57,200 nt of DNA. Source: CAZUMJ01 sp964621605 (GTDB lineage Bacteria > Actinomycetota > Acidimicrobiia > Acidimicrobiales > Iamiaceae). Below the pieces are notes generated by a model. It did no database searches. It was given only the letters and a program-made list of their open reading frames with translations, and was not told where the DNA came from. Made by a program: the position numbers and the translations under genes. The stretch spans positions 1-57,200 of the forward strand of contig CAZUMJ010000021.1 of NCBI GenBank assembly GCA_964621605.1, written 5' to 3'. This document shows, in pieces, positions 8,278 through 17,159 of this stretch. The stretch's first letter is position 1; every line of letters begins with the position of its first letter.

Positions 8278-9027
8278 TCAGCGCTTCTCGGTGACGAGCA
8301 CCAACAGGCGCGGGATCGTCGCGGCCGCCTCGTACTCGGCCGCGCGGGCGAGGAACCCGGGCGGAGGTGCCGGCTCCTCCATGTGGTGCAGCACCAGCCC
8401 CGCGTCCGCCAACGCGTTCACGTAGCGCGACAGGGGCCGGTGGATGAACGGGATGAACACGTCCTTCTCGACCTCCTCGACGCTCAGGTCCTCGATCAGG
8501 TACGGACCGATCCGCCAGTACTGCTCCGGCGGGTCGAGGATCTGGTCGTCGATCCAGCCGCTTCCCGGCGTCTGCAACAGCGGGTGGTTGAGGAAGAAGG
8601 CGAAGCGGCCACCGGGACGCAACACCCGGGCGACCTCGGCAATTGCCTCGTCGACGTCGGTGATGTGCTCGAACACCAGGCACGCCACGACCGCGTCGAA
8701 CGAGCCGGACGCGAACGGCAATGCCGCCGCGCCCGCTCGGGCATAGGCAACATCACCGCCGCGACGAGCCGCCTCCTCCACCTGCGCCCACGTCGGGTCG
8801 ACGCCCACGACCGTGCTGGCACCACCGGCGCGGGCGAGCCGCGCGACCTGTCCCTCGCCGCACCCGACGTCGAGCACCACGTCCGCGCCCGCCAGCCAGC
8901 GGGCCGCGAGCGGGAGGATCTGCTCGACGTACTCGGGGTCGGCCCCCTCGGTGAAGCCCTCCTGCCACCAGCCGGCGTGCTCCTCCCACAGATGCGTCGG
9001 GTTGGCGTCGTCGGTCGGGCGGCTCAC
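8278..9027 (-). CDS. Class I SAM-dependent methyltransferase coupled to uvrC
   Basis: The 249-residue product has motif I VLDVGCGEGQVARLA (about 50-64), an acidic motif II end (VVGVDP), ALPFASGSFDAVVACLVFEHI and RVLRPGGRF, the Methyltransf_11 arrangement. It resembles enzymes that methylate small molecules or lipids; no substrate can be read from the sequence. The start GTG 9027 overlaps the uvrC stop as GTGA, so the two are co-translated. Link to DNA repair is only positional. Confidence 0.85.
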   Translation of the reverse strand: MSRPTDDANPTHLWEEHAGWWQEGFTEGADPEYVEQILPLAARWLAGADVVLDVGCGEGQVARLARAGGASTVVGVDPTWAQVEEAARRGGDVAYARAGAAALPFASGSFDAVVACLVFEHITDVDEAIAEVARVLRPGGRFAFFLNHPLLQTPGSGWIDDQILDPPEQYWRIGPYLIEDLSVEEVEKDVFIPFIHRPLSRYVNALADAGLVLHHMEEPAPPPGFLARAAEYEAAATIPRLLVLVTEKR

Positions 9028-10919
9028 GACGACGATCGTGGCCGCTGGGTGCCCCCGCGGCCAACCCCCGGGTCGTGGATCTTCGCATGCAAGGTCTGTG
9101 CAACCGCGTCGGGGAGCCACGTCAACGCCTGCAGCTCTTCGAGCGAGGCGGTCTTGACGGCCTTCACGCCGCCGAGCTCCTTGAGCAGACGCGCCTTGCG
9201 TGTCGGCCCGAGGCCGAGGACGTCGTCGAGCACCGACCGGGTCATGCGCTTGCCGCGCAGCTTGCGGTGGTACGAGATGGCGAAGCGGTGCGACTCGTCA
9301 CGGGCGCGCTGCAGCAGGTACAACGCCTCGGATTGGCGTGGGATGCGCACCGGCTCCGATCGATACGGCAGGTACACCTCTTCGAAGCGCTTGGCGAGCG
9401 ACGCGACAGGGATCTCCTCGTCGAGGCCGAGCTCCTCGAGGACGCGCACGACTGATGAGAGCTGGCCCTTGCCACCGTCGATGAGCAGCAGCTGCGGCGG
9501 GTAGGCGAAGCGTCCGCGTTCCGCGACCGGCTTCTCGCGCTCAGCGAGCAAGTTGCTGAGCCGGCGGGTGAGCACCTCCTCCATCGCGGCGAAGTCGTCG
9601 TTGCCTGGCACGTGCACCTTGAAGTGCCGGTACTCGCGCTTGGCGGGGAGACCGTCTTCGAGCACGACCATCGACCCGACGTAGTCGGTGCCCTGCAAGT
9701 GGCTCATGTCGAAGCACTCGATGCGCAGCGGTGCCTCGGGTAGCCCGAGGTGCGCCTGGAGCTCGTTGAGGGCCCGCGCCCGACTGTTGTGATCCGACGC
9801 ACGCCGCAGGCGATGGCGTGCAAGCTCCTCTTTCGCGTTGTGGGCGACCGTCTCCTGCAGGGTGCGCTTGTCTCCGCGCTGGGGAACCCGGATCTTCACC
9901 GCACTCCCGCGCTGCTCGCCGAGCCAGGCCTCGTACAGCGCGGGGTCGTCCGGCATCGTGGGCACGAGGACCTGCTTGGGCCACCCGAGCACCGGCTCCT
10001 CGTCGTAGAGCCCTTCGAGCACTCGACCCATGAGCTCCGCGGCGCTGAGGTCTTCGACCTTGTCGAGCACGAACCCTTTGCGGCCCAACACCCGGCCGCG
10101 TCGGACATGGAACACCTGGACAGCCGCCTCCAGCTCGTCGTCGGCCAGACCGACGACGTCGAGGTCTTCGCTGCGCTCGGCCACCATCTGCTGCTGCTCG
10201 ACCGCCCGGCGCACCGCCGCGAGGCGGTCGCGAAGGCGGGCAGCGCGCTCGAACTCGAGCTCGGCGGCCGCGCGCCGCATCTCCGCGTCGAGGTGCTCGA
10301 CCACGTCGTCGGTGTCGCCGCTCAGGAACCGCACGAGGCCCTCCGTGTGTGCCCGATACCTGGCCTCGTCGACGGCCCCCACGCACGGTCCGCTGCACTT
10401 CTCGATGTGGAAGAGCAGACACGGCCTGCCGAGGCGTTCGTGCCGACCGAACTTCGCATCCGAACACGTCCGTAGCGGAAACGTGCGCAGCAAGAGATCG
10501 AGCGTCTCGCGGATCGCGTACGCATGGGCGTAGGGGCCGAAGTAGCGGACGTCGGGCTTGCGCGCCCCACGCATGACGGTCGGGCGAGGCCACTGCTCCC
10601 CCACGGTGACCGCGAGGAAGGGGTAGCTCTTGTCGTCGACGAGCCGCACGTTGAAGCGCGGACGGAAGCGCTTGATGAGGCTGTACTCGAGCATCAGCGC
10701 CTCGACCTCGTTGCGCACCTCGATCCACTCCACCGACTCCGCGGTGGCAACCATCTGGGCGGTGCGCGCGGGCAGGGTGCGCGGATCGGCGAAGTAGTTC
10801 GAGAGCCGCTGACGCAGCGACTTCGCCTTGCCGACGTAGATCACCCGACCGTCGCGATCACGGAACTGGTACGAACCGGGCCGATCCGGGATCGTGCCGG
10901 TTGGGGGGCGCTGCACCAC
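9024..10919 (-). CDS. uvrC: UvrABC excinuclease subunit C
   Basis: UvrC makes the 3' and 5' incisions around damage bound by UvrB. The 631-residue product has the N-terminal GIY-YIG nuclease (GSYQF, VIYVGKAKSLRQRLSNYF), a Cys-containing segment (GRPCLLFHIEKCSGPC), a UVR motif (ELEFERAARLRDRLAAVRR), the RNase H-like 5' nuclease domain (IECFDMSHLQGTDYVGSMVV, LLLIDGGKGQL) and C-terminal helix-hairpin-helix repeats. A GTG pair at 10919/10916 gives the start; a longer upstream frame is spurious. A leaderless -10 lies 6 nt ahead. It is coupled to the downstream methyltransferase. Confidence 0.97.
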   Translation of the reverse strand: MVQRPPTGTIPDRPGSYQFRDRDGRVIYVGKAKSLRQRLSNYFADPRTLPARTAQMVATAESVEWIEVRNEVEALMLEYSLIKRFRPRFNVRLVDDKSYPFLAVTVGEQWPRPTVMRGARKPDVRYFGPYAHAYAIRETLDLLLRTFPLRTCSDAKFGRHERLGRPCLLFHIEKCSGPCVGAVDEARYRAHTEGLVRFLSGDTDDVVEHLDAEMRRAAAELEFERAARLRDRLAAVRRAVEQQQMVAERSEDLDVVGLADDELEAAVQVFHVRRGRVLGRKGFVLDKVEDLSAAELMGRVLEGLYDEEPVLGWPKQVLVPTMPDDPALYEAWLGEQRGSAVKIRVPQRGDKRTLQETVAHNAKEELARHRLRRASDHNSRARALNELQAHLGLPEAPLRIECFDMSHLQGTDYVGSMVVLEDGLPAKREYRHFKVHVPGNDDFAAMEEVLTRRLSNLLAEREKPVAERGRFAYPPQLLLIDGGKGQLSSVVRVLEELGLDEEIPVASLAKRFEEVYLPYRSEPVRIPRQSEALYLLQRARDESHRFAISYHRKLRGKRMTRSVLDDVLGLGPTRKARLLKELGGVKAVKTASLEELQALTWLPDAVAQTLHAKIHDPGVGRGGTQRPRSSS

Positions 10920-10925
10920 GCCGAC

Positions 10926-10931
10926 ATCGTA
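10926..10931 (-). promoter_or_regulatory. Leaderless -10 of uvrC
   Basis: TACGAT on the minus strand, 6 nt before GTG 10919. No SOS-type palindrome is visible here, unlike at uvrA. Confidence 0.45.
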
Positions 10932-11073
10932 GGGAGCGCTCTGCGTGCAGCGGTCCCGCAGCGCGCCCGACCACCATCGGGCACCCGTTTCACGGCCGCG
11001 GCACGGCCCGCGCAACCTCGACGGTTGCCCGCACGGCCCTAAAGAGCACACACCAGGGGCCGATGCGTGGCGG

Positions 11074-12636
11074 GTGAAGGCGCCTCCGAGACCGTGGCAG
11101 GCGGCTACTCCGGCACTGCTGGCGCTGCTCGCGCTCGCGGCGTGGCGCCTCGATCGCACGTCGCTGTGGGTCGACGAGGTGTTCTCACTCGCCGCGACGC
11201 ACCGCCTCGGCCTCAGCCTGCGCAGCACAAAGGGGACGATGGGGCTGTACTACCTCGCGCTCTGGGTCTGGGCTCGGGCGAGTACGGCAACGTGGTGGTT
11301 GCGGGCGTTCTCCACCATCGGCGCCGCGACCACGCTCGTGCTCGTGGCGATGATCGCCCGGCGTGCGGGACGTACCTGGAGCGCGCTCGCCGCACCGCTG
11401 CTCCTCGTGGCCGTCCCGATCTTCGCCTGGACCGCCGTCGAAGCCCGCTCCTACGCATGGGAGTCAGCGCTCGTCGCGGGATGCTGGTTGCTCCTGCTCC
11501 GCGGCATCGACGCATCGGCGCGCGGTGACGCGCACGCACCCCGTTGGTGGCAGGCGCTCGCCGTCTGCTGCGCGATCGGACCGTTCCTGCACGGGCTGTT
11601 CATCCTCCAAGTGCCCGGTCTGGCCCTCGTGGCCCTTGTCGACCGGACGGACCGTCACGCCGCGCTCCGTCGCATCGGACCAGCCGGCATCGCAGCCCTC
11701 CTCCCGACCGCCCTCATCGCCGCGGCCGGCGGGACGAACATGGGCGCGTCCTGGGCGGACACGCCCGCCGCGCAGCTCCGCACCCTGCGCACCTGGTTTC
11801 TCGGCCCGCAGGCGTGGGTGGCAATCCCGCTCGGCCTTGCGGCTGCCACCGGAGCGGTCCTCACAGTGCGGGCCGCCGACCGCGCGCGCAATCCTGCTGA
11901 GCGCGCCGCGCACCTTGCGCCGCTCCTGTGGGGCATCGGGGGAATCGCCGGCGGGCTCCTCGTCGCCGCAGCAGGCGGGCCCTTCGCCCCGTACTACCTC
12001 GCCCCGAGCGCGGCGGGCCTCGCCCTGCTGGCAACCGTGGCACTCGATGGCGTGACGAGCCATCCCGGCCCCACGGCCACCGTGGCATCGGCGCCCCCGC
12101 ACCCCACCGCACACCCACTGATGCCAACTCGGTTCCATGCGATCGCGGCCGTGGTTTGCGCCGCGGTGCTTGTCGTCGCCGGCATCGGTGCCGTACGCCG
12201 CCCCCTGGCGCTCGTCGAGGACTGGCGGGGCGCAGCGAAGGCCGTCGCAGCCGGGGTCGATCCCGGTGACGCAATCGTGTTTGCAGGCAACCCCGGCTCG
12301 TCCTCGGGAACGGCCAGCACACGCCTTGGCTTCGAAGCGGCGTGGCGTGAGGTGCCCCACCGCGCAACGCCGTTCGTGCTGTCGCACCCGCGCCCGCTCG
12401 GCATGCCCGTGCGCGACGAGCCCGCAACACCCATCGCGGACATCCAACGACGCTGGGCCACCTTCGACAGGGTGTGGGTCATCGACTACCAGGGCCTCGC
12501 GGCGAGCTCGCGTCTCTTGGACACCCCCACCATCACGGCCCGCTACTGCGTCACCGACGAGGAGCACTTCACACCCAGCATCACGGTCAGGTTGTTCCAA
12601 CGGCGCACTCCCGGCACGCGCTGCCTGCCACCGTGA
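11074..12636 (+). CDS. GT-C-like (PMT/ArnT-type) membrane glycosyltransferase
   Basis: A polytopic protein of about 520 residues with roughly 10-12 TM segments. After the first TM it has TSLWVDEVFSLAATH, the acidic DE loop typical of polyprenyl-phosphate-sugar-dependent GT-C enzymes of the GT39 type, followed by KGTMGLYYLALWVWAR. A soluble C-terminal region of about 150 residues (VEDWRGAAKAV, FDRVWVIDYQG) resembles those of related membrane proteins. The start GTG 11074 is the best available, without a strong ribosome site. It is divergent from uvrC; donor and acceptor are unknown. Confidence 0.75.
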   Translation: MKAPPRPWQAATPALLALLALAAWRLDRTSLWVDEVFSLAATHRLGLSLRSTKGTMGLYYLALWVWARASTATWWLRAFSTIGAATTLVLVAMIARRAGRTWSALAAPLLLVAVPIFAWTAVEARSYAWESALVAGCWLLLLRGIDASARGDAHAPRWWQALAVCCAIGPFLHGLFILQVPGLALVALVDRTDRHAALRRIGPAGIAALLPTALIAAAGGTNMGASWADTPAAQLRTLRTWFLGPQAWVAIPLGLAAATGAVLTVRAADRARNPAERAAHLAPLLWGIGGIAGGLLVAAAGGPFAPYYLAPSAAGLALLATVALDGVTSHPGPTATVASAPPHPTAHPLMPTRFHAIAAVVCAAVLVVAGIGAVRRPLALVEDWRGAAKAVAAGVDPGDAIVFAGNPGSSSGTASTRLGFEAAWREVPHRATPFVLSHPRPLGMPVRDEPATPIADIQRRWATFDRVWVIDYQGLAASSRLLDTPTITARYCVTDEEHFTPSITVRLFQRRTPGTRCLPP

Positions 12637-12891
12637 CCTCGCCACCGCCGCGGCTACGGCCCCGTCGCCGATCACCGCGGCACGGGCCCCGAACGTGGCG
12701 GACACGCCGGACTCGGCCACGTCCCGTCGCCATGGTGGCATCCGGTGAGCAGGCTCTCTAGAGTGACGGAAACGCCGGCCTGGTATCCGGCGGCATATCG
12801 AGTTCCGGGGCCGACACCCCCGTGGCGTGGCGACCAGGCTGCCCCCACCGGCCATCACCGGAGCTTCCCTCGATGGGAGGACCCAACCCAC

Positions 12892-14031
12892 ATGCTGCGC
12901 CTACAGACACCGCTCCCCGAGTGGTACCTCACCGCATCCAAGGAAGAGCTCGCCGACCGCATCGCAACCGCCAAGGCAACCCTCGGCGAGCGAGTCTTCA
13001 TCCTCGGCCACCACTACCAACGCGACGAGGTCATGCGCTGGGCCGATGCCCGCGGCGACTCCTACGCGCTGTCGGTGCTCGCCCAGCAGCGACCGTCGGC
13101 CGACTACATCGTGTTCTGCGGCGTGCACTTCATGGCCGAGTCGGCCGATGTGCTCACCGGCGACCACCAGAAGGTCGTGCTCCCCGACCTGAACGCCGGG
13201 TGCTCCATGGCAGACATGGCCGACCTCGACCAGGTCGAGCTGGCATGGGAAGAGCTCGGCGAGGTGATCGACGTCGAGCGTCTCGTCCCGATCACCTACA
13301 TGAACTCCTCAGCCGCCATCAAGGCGTTCGTGGGCAAGCACGGCGGCGCCGTGTGCACCTCGACGAACGCCCGGGCGATCCTGCAATGGGCGTTGGGACT
13401 CGGCGACAACGCCGGCCTCGCCACGCAGGGGGCGACAGGCAGCGGCGACAAGGTGCTGTTCTTCCCCGATCAGCACCTCGGCCGCAACACCGCATACGAC
13501 CTCGGCTACGACGCCGACTCCATGCGGCTGTGGAACCCGCGCCGCGACCTCGGCGGGCTCGAAGAGGCCGACTGCAAGGATGCGACGTTCTTGCTCTGGA
13601 AGGGCCACTGCTCGGTGCACCAGCGCTTCACGCCGGCACAGGTCGAGGCGTTCCGGGCGCAGTACCCCGACGGCATCGTCGTGGCGCACCCCGAGTGCTC
13701 CCACGACGTGTGCAGCATCGCCGATCAGGTGGGTTCGACGAGCTTCATCATCAAGGCGGTCGAGCAAGCACCAGCGGGGTCGGCGCTCGCGATCGGCACC
13801 GAGATCCACCTCGTGAACCGCCTTCGCAACGAGAACCCTGACAAGACCGTCGTGTCGCTCGACCCCGAGGTGTGTCCCTGCTCGACCATGTCGCGCATCG
13901 ACGACCCGCACCTCGCCTGGGCACTCGACGAGCTCGTCGCCGGCAACGTCGTCAACCAGATCCGCGTCGACGACGAGACCGCCGAGTGGAGTCGCGTCGC
14001 GCTGCAGCGCATGATCGACATCACCGGCTGA
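12892..14031 (+). CDS. nadA: Quinolinate synthase A
   Basis: NadA condenses iminoaspartate with dihydroxyacetone phosphate to quinolinate in de novo NAD synthesis, using a [4Fe-4S] cluster. The 379-residue product carries ILGHHYQRDEV, VFCGVHFMAESADVL (first Cys), ITYMNSSAAIKA, FFPDQHLGRN, LWKGHCSVHQRF (second Cys), HPECSHDV and EVCPCSTMSRI (third Cys region). ATG 12892 follows GGGAGG by 11 nt; upstream in-frame codons are not family-like. nadB and nadC are not in the window, so it stands alone. The 255-bp upstream region shows no riboswitch I can name. Confidence 0.95.
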   Translation: MLRLQTPLPEWYLTASKEELADRIATAKATLGERVFILGHHYQRDEVMRWADARGDSYALSVLAQQRPSADYIVFCGVHFMAESADVLTGDHQKVVLPDLNAGCSMADMADLDQVELAWEELGEVIDVERLVPITYMNSSAAIKAFVGKHGGAVCTSTNARAILQWALGLGDNAGLATQGATGSGDKVLFFPDQHLGRNTAYDLGYDADSMRLWNPRRDLGGLEEADCKDATFLLWKGHCSVHQRFTPAQVEAFRAQYPDGIVVAHPECSHDVCSIADQVGSTSFIIKAVEQAPAGSALAIGTEIHLVNRLRNENPDKTVVSLDPEVCPCSTMSRIDDPHLAWALDELVAGNVVNQIRVDDETAEWSRVALQRMIDITG

Positions 14032-14112
14032 GCGACACGTCGTCATCCGTCGCGCTGGCGTCCGACGGCCGTTGCCACCCGGAGCCTGGCACCGCCACCG
14101 CCCTTGCGTCTC

Positions 14113-14850
14113 TCAGTCCGCGGCGCGCACCTCGACCACCGCGATGCCCTTCTCGGCTGGCAGATGCGTCGACGTCAACGTCTGGTCCGCGGCGCACCAG
14201 CGACGCACGATCTCGCGCTCACCCGATCGATCCGCGTCGTCGAGCACGACCTTGGCGCCAGGGAGCAGATGCGGGCGGACCGCGGCCAGCACCGGTTGGC
14301 GGGCATGTGGGTCCCGCGTCGACGGAGGGCCGTCGACGAACACCAGCCCGACGCCGTCGGGCACCTCCACCCCGCCATACCACGTCGGGTGCCGCCCCTT
14401 CGCGTCCGCGTTCGACGAACCGGTTGGCGTGAGGGGCGCGTGCGCAACGGTCACGACGTCGCCCAAGCCGTGTGCCGCCACAACGTCACGGGTGCGCTGC
14501 GCCCACTGCTCGTCGTGGTCGAAGCTCACGAGCCGCCCACCGCCGGCCTGCACAAGCGCGAGCCCCATGACGACGGATGAGGTGCCGCTCCCGAACTCGA
14601 CCACCACGGTGGGGCGCCGGGTCAGGATGTCCTGGGCGAGGTAGAGGAGCACGTCGGGGCTGGCGGCCCAGCCGCGCGTGGACGGAAGAGGTGCGGTCGG
14701 CCGCAGCAGCGAATGCAGGTTGGCGAGCGCCTCGACCTGGCGGTACTCGATCTCGTCGTGACCCTGCCAATGCCGAACCGCTCGCCGTGCGCCCTGGACG
14801 ACACCGAGTTGCTTCAGCCGCTCCCCCATCTCCCCGTCCAAGCGTGCCAT
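14113..14850 (-). CDS. Class I SAM-dependent methyltransferase (Methyltransf_24 type)
   Basis: The product has 245 residues. VVVEFGSGTSSVVMGLALVQ is motif I; VSFDHDEQWAQRT holds the acidic ribose-binding end; GLVFVDGPPSTRDPHAR and AKVVLDDADRSGE are characteristic of class I enzymes found in polysaccharide clusters. It starts 24 bp after the flippase on the same strand with GGAGG close upstream, so it is likely the last gene of the glycan operon and may O-methylate a sugar. The substrate is an inference from context. Confidence 0.8.
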   Translation of the reverse strand: MARLDGEMGERLKQLGVVQGARRAVRHWQGHDEIEYRQVEALANLHSLLRPTAPLPSTRGWAASPDVLLYLAQDILTRRPTVVVEFGSGTSSVVMGLALVQAGGGRLVSFDHDEQWAQRTRDVVAAHGLGDVVTVAHAPLTPTGSSNADAKGRHPTWYGGVEVPDGVGLVFVDGPPSTRDPHARQPVLAAVRPHLLPGAKVVLDDADRSGEREIVRRWCAADQTLTSTHLPAEKGIAVVEVRAAD

Positions 14851-14874
14851 CGTCCTCCGTTCAGGAACCCGTCG

Positions 14875-16158
14875 TCACGTCGGCGTGACCAGCAGGAAGC
14901 TACCCGCAACGACGACAGCCACCGCCGCTACCGCAGTGAGGGCCGCAAGCGGCGGCCAAGCGCGCACGCCGAGCGCACGGGTGACGACATGGTGCTCGGC
15001 CCACGACGTCGCCACCATCGTCACGCTGACTGCCACGACGAACACCGGGAAGCTCACCGCCGCGGTGCAGCACAGCACGACCACGATGCACGCGAAGCGC
15101 ATGCACTCCCAGGTCACGAGCCGTCGCGTGAGCCCGGATCCCATCGCCATGCTGAGCGTGACCGAGAGCGCCATGCGCCAAGGGACCGCGAGCGCGAGCA
15201 CGACCACGACCCCGCTGAGGCTTCGCCAGGAATCGCCCAGCAGCACGGGAGCCAAGGGTGCCGCCAACAGCAACACGACTGCGGCCGGTGCGCCAGCTTG
15301 GAACATCTGCCGCGTCCGGGCATGTACGACTCGCTGGCGCGCCTCGGTCGTGGCGGCATCGGCGAAGTCTCCGAGCATGACGCGCACCGCGGCGAACGCC
15401 ACCTGCGAAGCGACGAGCGAGGCGACGCGGAACCCGAGTGAGTACACGGAGAAGGCGGCGGACGAGATCAACACGCCGACGACGACGTAGTCGACGTTGG
15501 CGCACAGGAAGTTCAGCACCTGCGCCACCCAGACGGCACCGACCGGCGCGTCGCCCGGGCTTGTCCCGAAGGCGTCCCGCCAGCCGAACGCAAGCAGCGA
15601 CTCGAGCGTGTGCTTCGTGAGCAACGCACCGATCAGCCACAGGAGGGCATGGCGCTCGTCGACGACCGCGCCGCCCGTGCCGGCGAGGAAGAGCAGCGAT
15701 CCGAGGATCTCCGCACGAGCGACCCGCCGCACCTCCCCCAGACGGACGAGCGCGGACTTCCGCACGAACGCCTCAGCGCTCAGCAACCAGATCGCGCCAC
15801 CGCCCGCGAGCAACGCACGAAGGTCACCGCTCGTACAGGCGGCCCCAACCAGGGTGCACGCGAGCACCGCGGCGTTGCCGGCACGCATCCGCCACAGCGA
15901 CTGCGTGCCACCTGCGCCGACCGGCGCACCCATGATCGCGGTCCCCAACCCGAAGTCGGAGAGGGTGACCGCGAACGAGTTCACGACGAAGATGGCCATC
16001 AGCGGCGCGTACCCGTGCACCCCGACGACTCGGGCCAGCACCAGCGAGGCCAAGCCGAGACATGCCTGCTCCACGAAACGGGCCACGAGCAGCACCCCGA
16101 CTCGCGCACCGAGCAGCCGCGTGACGCGCGCCCAGAGCGTGTGCACCGCGGCGGTCAC
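14875..16158 (-). CDS. Polysaccharide/lipid-linked glycan flippase (Wzx-like)
   Basis: The 427-residue product has about 12-14 predicted TM helices, with LARVVGVHGYAPLMAIFVVNSFAVTLSDFGLGTAIM matching the Polysacc_synt/MATE-like arrangement of Wzx flippases. It would move undecaprenyl-linked repeat units across the membrane. GTG 16158 overlaps the stop of the upstream GT2 gene as GTGA, which I prefer to the longer GTG 16206 reading. No polymerase or chain-length gene accompanies it here. Confidence 0.8.
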   Translation of the reverse strand: MTAAVHTLWARVTRLLGARVGVLLVARFVEQACLGLASLVLARVVGVHGYAPLMAIFVVNSFAVTLSDFGLGTAIMGAPVGAGGTQSLWRMRAGNAAVLACTLVGAACTSGDLRALLAGGGAIWLLSAEAFVRKSALVRLGEVRRVARAEILGSLLFLAGTGGAVVDERHALLWLIGALLTKHTLESLLAFGWRDAFGTSPGDAPVGAVWVAQVLNFLCANVDYVVVGVLISSAAFSVYSLGFRVASLVASQVAFAAVRVMLGDFADAATTEARQRVVHARTRQMFQAGAPAAVVLLLAAPLAPVLLGDSWRSLSGVVVVLALAVPWRMALSVTLSMAMGSGLTRRLVTWECMRFACIVVVLCCTAAVSFPVFVVAVSVTMVATSWAEHHVVTRALGVRAWPPLAALTAVAAVAVVVAGSFLLVTPT

Positions 16159-17159
16159 CGTCGACGGCGCCGCTGGAGCATGCCGCTCCACGCGCCCCAC
16201 AGCCACCCACCACTGGTGAGCGCCATGGCGGGAAGGGCCCAGAGGTGGGCCGCGGGACCGGCTTCGGGTTCACGCGACCCGACTGTCTCCACGACGAGCA
16301 CCCCTGCGACCGCCACGCCGCACGCGGCCACTCGGCCACGCCAGCCGAGCTGCGTCGCCCCAAGCGCCGCGACGAGGGCGAGCGGGCCGACGGCGAGGGC
16401 AGCCTGCTGCCGCAGACCGGGGCGGTCTCCGGTCTCTGCCCAGTAGCGGGCCTTCCATCGACCGAACCGCACGTACTGCGCGCCCAACGCTCGCAGATCG
16501 GTGCGCGGCAGGTACCCGACGGTGAGGTCGTCGGCAAACCACACGATGCCGTCACGGCCCATGCGACGGTTCAACTCGAAGTCCTGATTGGTCGCGAACG
16601 ACTCGTCCCATCCGCCCGCGGCACGGAGTTCCGCGGTGCGGAAGGCCCCGAGGTACACCGTGTCCGTGGGCCCGCTCGCCGCGCCCCGCCGGTAGCGCGC
16701 CATGCCCATCGTGAAGCGGTTGTTCAACGCCCGGGCAATGCCGACCGCCCGCGCCGTGCGGTCTCGCGCGACCGCCCGCTGCGACCCGCCGACCACGCGG
16801 ACGTCCGCCCGTGCGTCGAGCACCTCGACGCAGCGGCGCACATACTGCGGCGGGATGATGCTCCGCGCATCTACGCGGCACAGCACCGGGCTCTGCACCA
16901 CCGCCAACCCGACGTTGAGGTTCGACGGCGTCGTTGCCCGTGAGTTCTCCACCACCCGCCAAGCCCCGACGCCCGACCCCTCCAGCAGCGCGCGGGCGAC
17001 GTCACTGCTGCCGTCACGTGACGCGCCGTCGACGACCACCACCTCGAGGTGATCCAGACCCACGTCCTGCCCGAACACCGCTTCGAGACACCGTGGGAGG
17101 TCGGCCGCATCGTCGCGGACGGGGATGAGGACCGTGGCGAGTAGCGGAGTTGCGCTCAA
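16155..17159 (-). CDS. Family 2 glycosyltransferase with C-terminal TM segments
   Basis: The product has 334 residues. An N-terminal GT-A domain carries TVLIPVRDDAADLPRCL, VVVDGASRDGSSDV, a DxD-like CRVDARS motif and NQDFELNRRM, as in GT2 enzymes that transfer from nucleotide sugars. About three TM segments follow. The start is TTG, overlapping the stop of the preceding gene as TTGA, a coupled arrangement. It probably extends the lipid-linked glycan started by the phosphoglycosyl transferase at 18947-20275. Confidence 0.87.
   Translation of the reverse strand: MSATPLLATVLIPVRDDAADLPRCLEAVFGQDVGLDHLEVVVVDGASRDGSSDVARALLEGSGVGAWRVVENSRATTPSNLNVGLAVVQSPVLCRVDARSIIPPQYVRRCVEVLDARADVRVVGGSQRAVARDRTARAVGIARALNNRFTMGMARYRRGAASGPTDTVYLGAFRTAELRAAGGWDESFATNQDFELNRRMGRDGIVWFADDLTVGYLPRTDLRALGAQYVRFGRWKARYWAETGDRPGLRQQAALAVGPLALVAALGATQLGWRGRVAACGVAVAGVLVVETVGSREPEAGPAAHLWALPAMALTSGGWLWGAWSGMLQRRRRR

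Noticed and set aside
9541..10728. 395-codon minus-strand frame in uvrC
   Set aside because: Same strand but another frame of uvrC; Arg/Gly-rich, no motif.
11464..12891. 475-codon minus-strand frame across the GT-C-like gene
   Set aside because: The plus-strand protein has TM pattern and the DE loop; the minus product is Arg/Gly/Cys-rich without structure.
12637..12891. Possible riboswitch before nadA
   Set aside because: Some local pairing is visible, but no known NAD-riboswitch or other consensus core could be identified.
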